From Bacillota bacterium (lineage in GTDB: Bacteria > Bacillota_I > Bacilli_A > RFN20 > CAG-826), in the NCBI GenBank assembly GCA_003501485.1, contig DNPJ01000067.1:1-7950 (forward strand): a stretch of DNA of 7,950 nucleotides. Direction: 5' to 3'. A model generated the notes under the pieces. That model was not told where the DNA came from. It saw nothing but the letters and a program-made list of their open reading frames with translations, and ran no database searches. This document shows positions 1 to 4,859 of the stretch, piece by piece (the stretch's first letter is position 1; each line of letters begins with the position of its first letter). Made by a program: the position numbers and the translations under genes.

Positions 1-27
1 ATGTATGAGGAAGTGCGGGAGGTGTGA
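1..27 (+). other. Possible 3' end of a plus-strand gene entering from the left
   Basis: The first 27 bases read as an open frame ending in TGA (residues MYEEVREV). They are noticeably richer in G+C than anything else in the window. This is what the tail of a gene convergent with rloB would look like, but nine codons cannot be distinguished from chance. Other frames are also open here. No terminator hairpin is visible between this point and the rloB stop. Confidence 0.18.
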
Positions 28-52
28 TTTTGTTTTATCGGATGAGTTTTTA

Positions 53-610
53 CTAATCTTGTTGTTTATTCAACTCGTCAATAAAAATAGAAAGATTTGA
101 AAACGCTTTTTCTGATTCTGTACTGGTAACAATATTATCTTTTGCAAGATTTCTATTTTTCCAAAGAACTTCCTGTTGTACCAAAGACAAAGAACCTTTT
201 ATATATGAATTCCATTCTTGATGCATTTGCAATTTCTGAAGGCATTTATTTACATCTGTTGTTTGACTGTTAATTTTTTCAATATGTGCAAGAAACCAGA
301 TTTCAATACAAGGATTACTTAAAAGACTTGTTGCATCACATCGCTTTATTGTATCAACAACTTTTTTTACATCCGCATCATACATAAGGTAACATTGAAT
401 TTTATCTGCAGCATTTATTCTAAGTTCTTTTTTATGCCTATCAATAAGGCGTTGATTTATCTTTTGCCCTACTATTTTTGAAATAACTTTTATAGGCAAT
501 CGATATTTTTGTCTGAGCATATCAACATAACATTCTTCCGTTTCACCTTCACATAAAACAAGAATTACCTGTTTCATTTTTCTAGAAGCACGTGATTTTT
601 CTTTTTTCAT
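53..610 (-). CDS. rloB: RloB / AbiLii-like TOPRIM-fold protein, second gene of an RloAB-type module
   Basis: 185 residues. After a basic N-terminus, the strand VILVL leads into CEGETEE (residues 20-26). An acidic pair YDAD lies at 77-80 and the hallmark SNPCIEIWFLAH at 98-109. These three motifs, in this order and in a protein of this length, mark the RloB/AbiLii family. The acidic residues (E21, E25, D78, D80) fit a TOPRIM-like metal-binding centre, so a nuclease-type effector is likely, though the substrate is unknown. Its start codon follows the rloA stop as TGA-T-ATG, with an AGGGAG ribosome site inside the end of rloA. Translation is therefore probably coupled, and the two proteins are expected in fixed proportion. 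The family is known from Campylobacter restriction loci (rlo = restriction-linked ORF) and lactococcal phage abortive infection (AbiL). All motifs look intact, with no sign of decay. Confidence 0.88.
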   Translation of the reverse strand: MKKEKSRASRKMKQVILVLCEGETEECYVDMLRQKYRLPIKVISKIVGQKINQRLIDRHKKELRINAADKIQCYLMYDADVKKVVDTIKRCDATSLLSNPCIEIWFLAHIEKINSQTTDVNKCLQKLQMHQEWNSYIKGSLSLVQQEVLWKNRNLAKDNIVTSTESEKAFSNLSIFIDELNKQQD

Positions 611-611
611 A

Positions 612-1883
612 TCACTCCCTAAACAATTTCTTTATTAAATCAATGGAAGAACTTGTATATGGAACAGCATCAAAACGCCCCTGTAAATATCCTTTTTCCG
701 CATCCATATTTTCACGGAAATCTTTAAAATCATAAAGCGAGTAAAAATCAGTTGATGCATCCTCCTTTTTATTTGTAAAACAAATCTGATCTCGCCTGAA
801 TTTTTTAACATTGATTAGATTTGTATTATGACTTGTAAAAAGAAGTTGAGCATTTTTTGAGGCATGAACCATATTGACAATAAATTCCGCAAGTTCAGTA
901 TGCAAACTCTGGTCAAATTCATCTACAATAAGGCTTTTTCCATTTTTACACACATCAAGAAGAACAAGCAGAAGTGAGAAAATCTGAATCGTTCCGTCTG
1001 ATTCTTCTGAGAAAAGGTCAAAATGAATACTGTTGTTTTTTTTATGTACAGTCAAAAATCGAACTATTGTTTCATGCTGCATGGCTGGAATACTAGGTAT
1101 TGCCGCCGTTCCAATCTGAAGATACGCAGGCGGAATAGGAACGTTAATTTTTTCCTGCTTTACGGAAATATCAACGATGTCGCTGTCTGCCATCTGCAAG
1201 GCTTTTAATAAAAGCTGTTTATTTTCCTTGAATAATGAAACTGCATAACTTGTACTAATCTTTGGAACACCAATAAATGAATTCTTCAAAAAGAAATTAT
1301 AAATCACTTTTGCAAGTTCCCTATCCATTTGACTTGCCCGACTTATAAAAAGAGAATTACGACTAGTGCTATTTGCAACATCAAACGGTTTTATAAAGTA
1401 ACCTTCGCCAAAACTATAAATTTCATCTTTTCTTTTTCCAACCTGTTCATTTCTTGTGAATATCTTTGCCTTTCGCTTTCCGGGATAATAATATAAACTT
1501 TCTGAAACAATTTCTTCCCGAGTAAGAGAGAATGAATATTCATACTCAACTTCATTCTGAATAAAATTGATAGAAAAACTGCTTGGCTTTTCATGATAAC
1601 CATCAAACTTAAACGGCATAAAATTAAAAACAGAACCATTATTATTAAGATGAGAATAAAGGATTGTTTGATAGCAAAACGCCAGAGCTTTTATTATGCT
1701 GGATTTTCCAGAGGCGTTTGGTCCGAAGACCCCAATAGTTTTTAAATATTTTTTTCCATTACAAATAAATATATTATCTGAAAGTTCCTTTGCATTCTTA
1801 GTTGAAATATTTTCAGCTCTAAAATCGACAGTAATTTCATCTTTTATCGAGAAAAAGTTACTTAAACTGAATTTTAACAGCAT
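612..1883 (-). CDS. rloA: RloA / AbiLi-like SMC/ABC-type AAA ATPase, first gene of an RloAB-type module
   Basis: 423 residues, full length for the family. The N-terminus (MLLKFSLSNFFSIKDE) is the typical opening strand of AAA_15/AAA_21 ATPases related to OLD, PtuA and AriA. Walker A is GPNASGKS at 54-61. The degenerate signature segment EESDGT lies near 293-298. Walker B is LIVDE at 318-322, followed by the H-switch segment TSHN, with His near 352. Everything needed for ATP binding and hydrolysis is present. In such pairs the ATPase is usually the sensor or scaffold and the TOPRIM-like partner (here rloB, one base downstream) the effector; that division of labour is inferred by analogy with PARIS and AbiL. 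An AAAGG ribosome site sits 6 bases before the ATG. The upstream region carries an extended -10 and a palindrome at the expected transcription start, suggesting control by a repressor that is not obviously encoded beside it. Confidence 0.9.
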   Translation of the reverse strand: MLLKFSLSNFFSIKDEITVDFRAENISTKNAKELSDNIFICNGKKYLKTIGVFGPNASGKSSIIKALAFCYQTILYSHLNNNGSVFNFMPFKFDGYHEKPSSFSINFIQNEVEYEYSFSLTREEIVSESLYYYPGKRKAKIFTRNEQVGKRKDEIYSFGEGYFIKPFDVANSTSRNSLFISRASQMDRELAKVIYNFFLKNSFIGVPKISTSYAVSLFKENKQLLLKALQMADSDIVDISVKQEKINVPIPPAYLQIGTAAIPSIPAMQHETIVRFLTVHKKNNSIHFDLFSEESDGTIQIFSLLLVLLDVCKNGKSLIVDEFDQSLHTELAEFIVNMVHASKNAQLLFTSHNTNLINVKKFRRDQICFTNKKEDASTDFYSLYDFKDFRENMDAEKGYLQGRFDAVPYTSSSIDLIKKLFRE

Positions 1884-1889
1884 AAAACA

Positions 1890-1894
1890 CCTTT
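1890..1894 (-). promoter_or_regulatory. Ribosome binding site of rloA
   Basis: On the minus strand the sequence AAAGG lies 6 bases before the ATG at 1883, a normal spacing. It supports this start over any internal Met. Confidence 0.6.
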
Positions 1895-1895
1895 T

Positions 1896-1918
1896 TTTGT
1901 AGAATTACTACAAATATA
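1896..1918 (-). promoter_or_regulatory. rloAB extended -10 promoter with palindromic operator
   Basis: Minus strand: TGCTATATT is an extended -10 (hexamer at 1918-1913). It runs directly into TTTGTAGTAATTCTACAAA (1914-1896), a perfect 7-bp inverted repeat with a 5-bp centre. The palindrome would cover the transcription start and the first transcribed bases, a classic repressor position. No good -35 is found 17 bp upstream, as is usual for extended -10 promoters. A poorer copy containing TGTAG lies at 1949-1962. The promoter and operator roles are inferred from sequence only. Confidence 0.5.
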
Positions 1919-1970
1919 GCACATTTATCAAAAAAAAGATAGAGTTTTTACAGATTTCTACACTGAACAT

Positions 1971-2001
1971 TCTTCTGAAAAATTGATTTTTTTTCAGAAG
2001 A
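1971..2001. other. Strong 12-bp hairpin between the membrane-protein gene and rloA
   Basis: TCTTCTGAAAAA (1971-1982) pairs perfectly with TTTTTCAGAAGA (1990-2001) around a 7-base loop. It lies about 50 bases past the stop of the upstream membrane-protein gene and about 50 bases before the rloA -10. A transcription-ending or insulating role is the natural guess. However, neither strand has a run of T immediately after the stem; the only T run is inside the stem. It is therefore not a textbook intrinsic terminator. Confidence 0.45.
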
Positions 2002-2051
2002 GCTGCTTATTCTGGCAATGACTAGGTAAAAATGCTTATGCAAATTAAGGT

Positions 2052-2609
2052 TTACTTTTTTCGTTGCTTTTGTTTTATTTTTTTTGAAGTTATTTTCTCC
2101 AAATAAAGTGCTGATCCTATTTCTTGCAACTTTATAACGCTCGAAAAAAGAATTGGTCCTAATACAGATATAATAATTATAAGTATCAAAAAATATAAAG
2201 CTCCATCAAACCAGAAATTCAATATTTCTCTATAAAAAGTTATATAAAACATAATTCCCAATGCGGAAACAAAATATCCGATTACTGGCATTATATATGC
2301 TTTTCCATTGATTTTACCTTTAAACTTTTTACCATCAAATATATAATTTCCATAAGCATCTTTTATTTTTTTCATAATCGAATATGCATCAGAAGAATTT
2401 AATATAAAATCCATTTCTTTTTTAGAGAGTCTTATTTTTAAATAAGACTGTAGATAGAAATAGCCCATTGTTTTATCTTTCTGATACTCTGTTCTTATCG
2501 CTTTAAATTTCATTGCTTCTCTATTAAAAACTTTGAAATATTTCTTAAAAAGAAATCCCATAATAGCAAGAATTATTGGCAATATAAATTTTGTTGCAAT
2601 TTCAATCAT
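2052..2609 (-). CDS. Unrecognised membrane protein with three predicted transmembrane helices
   Basis: 185 residues, family not recognised. A hydrophobic helix is at about residues 5-24, a basic cytosolic-type stretch at about 25-100, and two further helices at about 104-127 and 134-160, ending in a strongly basic tail (KKIKQKQRKK). By the positive-inside rule the central domain and the tail probably face the cytoplasm on opposite sides of an odd number of helices, unless the first helix only partly inserts; topology is therefore uncertain. A clear AGGAG ribosome site sits 7-8 bases before the ATG. The gene starts 61 bases after the CI-type regulator on the same strand, with no convincing promoter or terminator in between, so the two are probably one transcript. 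The pairing suggests that the regulator controls this protein, or that the two form a small module. No catalytic motif is visible. Confidence 0.7.
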   Translation of the reverse strand: MIEIATKFILPIILAIMGFLFKKYFKVFNREAMKFKAIRTEYQKDKTMGYFYLQSYLKIRLSKKEMDFILNSSDAYSIMKKIKDAYGNYIFDGKKFKGKINGKAYIMPVIGYFVSALGIMFYITFYREILNFWFDGALYFLILIIIISVLGPILFSSVIKLQEIGSALYLEKITSKKIKQKQRKK

Positions 2610-2670
2610 AAAAATCTCCTATAATGCTGTCATTTACAATCCGTTTAAAATCCTAAACAGATAATATTCT

Positions 2671-3303
2671 TTATTGAAATTTATCTTTTCTATATTGTTC
2701 TGCTAAAAACAAAGAATCAATGGTTTTCATCGCCACATTCTTATCTTCAGCATTTAGACAAGTAAAACTTCTTAGCATATACGGATAATCCTGTACTATT
2801 CTTACAAGCCATGAATCAGTATATTTTGCATCTGGTTCATTTCCTGTAAGAATCCATTCATAATGAACTTTTAACTTATCAGCTATTTTTAATAACTTAA
2901 CAAACGATGGATTGAGACGTCTATTTTTCCAATTATACAATTCTCGAACGCTTACAATATCAATTATAAGTTCATAAAATTTTTCATCATATTTTTTACT
3001 AAAATTTTGAGTTAATGATTCAATCTGATTTTCAATCCTATATACTATACATTCTGGACTTAATCCCAATCTATCTTGATAAGTAGATTCTGTCCAACAA
3101 TCATCCAGTTCACCAAACAAAAGCCAATGTGTTGAGACAGTCAAATATTTTGCAATTGCATACAACATTGCAGGTTCAGGAACAGTTCCTCTTTTTTTCC
3201 ATTGAGCAAATGCAGATGTGCTAACTCCTATCGCATTTGCTAAATCTTTTGCCTTTAAATCATAATCTACAAGACAGTCTTCTATTCTATCAAAAATTGA
3301 CAT
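2671..3303 (-). CDS. Phage CI-type regulator with two tandem helix-turn-helix units
   Basis: 210 residues from the ATG at 3303. The first 65 residues form a Bacteriophage_CI-type HTH, with a recognition segment STSAFAQ followed by WKKRGTVPEP and HWLLFGE. Residues about 108-157 repeat the same pattern (SVRELYNWKNRR, then YEWILTGNE), so the protein carries a diverged internal duplication of its DNA-binding unit. No LexA-type autocleavage protease domain is present; the rest is helical. A longer frame reaches an ATG at 3330, but that codon lies between the -35 and -10 of a strong promoter, so it cannot be on that transcript. From the 3303 ATG the mRNA would be leaderless or nearly so, and no ribosome site precedes it. 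Half-operators in the promoter suggest autoregulation. It probably heads an operon with the membrane protein downstream. It could be the immunity regulator of a decayed prophage, or a dedicated regulator of this locus. Confidence 0.85.
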   Translation of the reverse strand: MSIFDRIEDCLVDYDLKAKDLANAIGVSTSAFAQWKKRGTVPEPAMLYAIAKYLTVSTHWLLFGELDDCWTESTYQDRLGLSPECIVYRIENQIESLTQNFSKKYDEKFYELIIDIVSVRELYNWKNRRLNPSFVKLLKIADKLKVHYEWILTGNEPDAKYTDSWLVRIVQDYPYMLRSFTCLNAEDKNVAMKTIDSLFLAEQYRKDKFQ

Positions 3304-3309
3304 ATTTAT

Positions 3310-3338
3310 AATATATAGCAAAGTATTCATTTTGTCAA
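3310..3338 (-). promoter_or_regulatory. Consensus sigma70 promoter giving a leaderless mRNA
   Basis: Minus strand: a perfect -35 TTGACA (3338-3333), a 17-bp spacer and -10 TATATT (3315-3310). The ATG at 3303 begins 7 bases after the -10, exactly where transcription should start. The regulator mRNA is therefore predicted to begin at or within a base or two of its start codon, as for lambda cI transcribed from PRM. Confidence 0.72.
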
Positions 3339-3360
3339 CATTTTTTATTCATATTGAATA
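3324..3360. promoter_or_regulatory. Probable operators of the CI-type regulator
   Basis: A perfect inverted repeat TATTCA-TAT-TGAATA lies at 3346-3360, just upstream of the -35. A second copy of the left half plus centre (TATTCATTTTG) starts at 3324, exactly 22 bp away (about two helical turns), and overlaps the -35. This arrangement of one good and one weaker site in the regulator's own promoter fits autoregulation by a dimeric HTH protein. The assignment is inference. Confidence 0.45.
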
Positions 3361-3420
3361 CAAATATCACAATACTATATCAAACCGTTATTACTAATAT
3401 ATTATTTATCAAACAAGACT

Positions 3421-3443
3421 AAAAACACTTTCACATAAAGTAT
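3421..3443 (-). terminator. Intrinsic terminator after the PIN/NYN nuclease gene
   Basis: Minus strand, 3 bases past the stop codon: ATACTTT (3443-3437), loop ATGTG, then AAAGTGT (3431-3425), forming a 7-bp stem with one G:T pair. A T-rich run (3425-3421) follows immediately. The stem is AT-rich but the shape and position are right for ending the acidic-protein/PIN operon. Confidence 0.5.
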
Positions 3444-3446
3444 CTA

Positions 3447-4127
3447 CTATTTCCACTCTAATCTTTGATTTTTCACAGTAAGTTTCTTTTCTTTTTCCAA
3501 TTCTTTTATAATTTGACTTGTAACATTGGTTATATTCTTATCTGTCACACTTTTTCTGTCGAGATTTTTCAGAACATTTTTTAACGTAGCAATTTTTTTA
3601 GGTCGCTTCTTATTATCTATCTGTAAAATCTTTTTTGATAATTCTTTTATCAACTCTAAATTTTCATTTGCGCTTTTAATTTTAGAAGATTTTTCTTTTT
3701 CATTTTCCGTTGCATGACAAATCGACTTTCTTTCTATCTGAACTCCCAAACTGCGAAAGTGTTCAACAACAGAATCATAACCTTTATCGTTGGAAACAAT
3801 AACAAATTCGGCTCTGGAATTTTGCCCCATTGCCAAGCCCACATAAGACGATAAAACCATATCTAACGCATTATTTCCTTCAGTTAAAATTCGTATTGGC
3901 GTCAGATTGAAAGACGTTTTTTTATCAATGGATTGAATATACTTTACACAATTGTTGTACCAGTTATTCTGGTTTGTATTTGCACCGATGAAACATATTA
4001 TCTGCGAATTCAGTTCAAGATATTTCTGTTCATTCAAAAAATCTATAAACATTTTTGGATTATTTACGTTATCGCCATCTGCAAAAATAAAACGCTTAAC
4101 ATTTATTGTCTGAAAAAAATCTATCAT
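3447..4127 (-). CDS. PIN/NYN-like nuclease with C-terminal winged-helix-like domain
   Basis: 226 residues from the ATG at 4127. The N-terminal 135 residues have the PIN/NYN layout. FIFADGDNVNN (D17, D19, N20) resembles the DxENV metal-binding loop. ALDMVLSSYVGLA (D89) comes next. VIVSNDKGYDSVVEHFRSLG (D114, D118) is the late acidic loop and strand. A lysine-rich linker follows, and the last 45 residues, ending in KKLTVKNQRLEWK, have the helix-helix-strand look of a winged helix. An RNA- or DNA-cutting role is inferred from the family. A longer reading from a GTG at 4148 is possible and would overlap the upstream stop, but it lacks a ribosome site. The ATG at 4127 has GGAGA six bases upstream, so it is preferred. 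The gene follows the acidic-tail protein by 17 bases and is probably co-transcribed with it. All putative catalytic acids are present. Confidence 0.75.
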   Translation of the reverse strand: MIDFFQTINVKRFIFADGDNVNNPKMFIDFLNEQKYLELNSQIICFIGANTNQNNWYNNCVKYIQSIDKKTSFNLTPIRILTEGNNALDMVLSSYVGLAMGQNSRAEFVIVSNDKGYDSVVEHFRSLGVQIERKSICHATENEKEKSSKIKSANENLELIKELSKKILQIDNKKRPKKIATLKNVLKNLDRKSVTDKNITNVTSQIIKELEKEKKLTVKNQRLEWK

Positions 4128-4144
4128 ACTATCTCCATTCAATA

Positions 4145-4522
4145 TCACTCGAATTCATCAACATATCCCTGATCCATATCCCAATCAAAAGGAGCTCTGC
4201 CATTGTAGTCATCATCAAATTCATTCTTAGCTTGTCTGACCAATAATTCCGCAAGTTCCAAACGTTCCGCTGAAACATGAATCAGTTCGTCCCATTTTTT
4301 GAAACCGGCTATCTTAGCAATAAGATGTTGCGCGCATGAAAGCTTTATGTCATGCTCATCCTTATCACTGAATCCATAGCATAGAAACAAATCTTTCATG
4401 TCATAAAATTTTGGGGAATAATTGTAAGAAATAGAACCGTTACTTTCTACAGTTTTTGTTTGAGTTTTCCAGTCTTTTAATAGATTTTTGGCTTCTCTCT
4501 TGAAGAACTCAAGATTTGACAT
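4145..4522 (-). CDS. Small protein with acidic C-terminal tail, partner of the PIN nuclease
   Basis: 125 residues, no named family recognised with confidence. Residues 1-20 are a basic amphipathic helix (LEFFKREAKNLLKDW). Residues 40-95 contain CAQHLIAKIAGFKKWDELI, a helix-turn-W-helix pattern reminiscent of short domains in small bacterial proteins of the glyoxalase-related helical type. The last 25 residues hold ten Asp or Glu, interspersed with aromatics (FDWDMD, DEFE). Such a tail could mimic nucleic acid or occupy a basic nuclease surface, so an antitoxin, inhibitor or chaperone role for the downstream PIN protein is plausible but inferred. The ribosome site is excellent (AAGGAG, 8 bases before ATG). 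The stop lies 17 bases before the PIN start, and the order (small acidic protein first, nuclease second) is typical of toxin-antitoxin pairs. Confidence 0.72.
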   Translation of the reverse strand: MSNLEFFKREAKNLLKDWKTQTKTVESNGSISYNYSPKFYDMKDLFLCYGFSDKDEHDIKLSCAQHLIAKIAGFKKWDELIHVSAERLELAELLVRQAKNEFDDDYNGRAPFDWDMDQGYVDEFE

Positions 4523-4609
4523 AATGTTACTCCTTGAGCATACTTTTTATTGTATCTGCTTATTTGCTAGTACCTTAAGCAACAATAAACCTGATGCACA
4601 TAGGTAATC

Positions 4610-4615
4610 ATTATA
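4610..4615 (-). promoter_or_regulatory. Candidate -10 for the acidic-protein/PIN operon
   Basis: A perfect TATAAT on the minus strand would give a leader of roughly 80 bases before the ATG at 4522. The hexamer 17 bp upstream (ATTTTT) is a poor -35. A second candidate, TACAAT at 4554-4549, is nearer the gene but also lacks a -35. Which one is used cannot be decided from sequence. Confidence 0.3.
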
Positions 4616-4630
4616 TTTTGACATGGTATG

Positions 4631-4697
4631 ATAAAAATCTTCGCACTAGCCGCAAGTTCTACCACGGAATTTTTTTTAATATACGAAGATTTTTTAT
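4631..4697. repeat. Inverted repeat flanking a GC-richer core in the 337-base gap
   Basis: ATAAAAATCTTCG (4631-4643) is matched by its complement CGAAGATTTTTTAT (4684-4697, one extra T), separated by 40 bases. The core (CACTAGCCGCAAG and TACCACGG) is less AT-rich than its surroundings. The arms could form the base of a structured RNA or the ends of a tiny mobile element. No target-site duplication is evident and no second copy was seen in the window. Confidence 0.4.
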
Positions 4698-4859
4698 TAT
4701 GGTCAAGGGGATTTTATAAAGGTTTGTCTCATTTTCATTCAGAAAGATATAAATTCCATTTCTTTTATCTGCCATTGAGAATATCTTTATAACAAGAGCA
4801 GTTTTTAAAATTTATAAACTAAGAAATAGACTAAAATTCGCTTTAGCTATCGTTAAGTT

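Larger units (their letters stand above)
4523..4859. other. 337-base gap without a credible gene; possible gene debris
   Basis: Besides the inverted repeat and -10 candidates, the minus strand has two overlapping open stretches without ribosome sites. One runs from an ATG at about 4777 for 38 codons (MADKRNGIYIFLNENE...), ending in TAG inside the repeat core. The other, in another frame across the core, includes VELAASAKIFIIP and ends at TAG. Their amino-acid composition is gene-like, but the frames break. This is compatible with a decayed gene or with chance in AT-rich DNA. Confidence 0.3.

Noticed and set aside
5..103. Plus-strand frame MRKCGRCDFVLSDEF... with a CxxC motif
   Set aside because: Mostly antisense to the rloB 3' end, with no ribosome site visible and chance-length.
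1023..1208. Open frames of 60-83 codons on the plus strand (also 1696-1902, 3526-3717, 3933-4172, 4906-5157, 5876-6103, 7293-7475) and a minus-strand frame at 1391-1639
   Set aside because: They lie opposite or inside well-supported minus-strand genes, have low-complexity or unnatural composition and no motifs; they are shadows of the real genes.
2641..2659. Small inverted repeat GTTTA/TAAAC between the regulator and membrane-protein genes
   Set aside because: Only 5 bp with no T run; too weak to call a terminator.
3304..3330. Upstream ATG giving a regulator nine residues longer
   Set aside because: It lies between the -35 and -10 of a consensus promoter and has no ribosome site.
3378..3414. 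Direct repeat TATCAAAC, two copies 29 bases apart
   Set aside because: Eight bases in AT-rich DNA without further copies; not enough for an iteron or CRISPR-like repeat.
4128..4148. GTG start for the PIN/NYN gene overlapping the upstream stop
   Set aside because: No ribosome site before it, whereas the ATG at 4127 has GGAGA at good spacing.
4540..4640. 25-codon minus frame beginning MSKYNDYLCASG
   Set aside because: No ribosome site, overlaps the likely -10 and leader of the next gene, and other frames are open as well.
4852..4858. GTTAAGT, matching an integron attC core (GTTRRRY), next to the PIN gene stop
   Set aside because: No matching RYYYAAC box at a suitable distance and no similar element at other gene ends; one heptamer is expected by chance.
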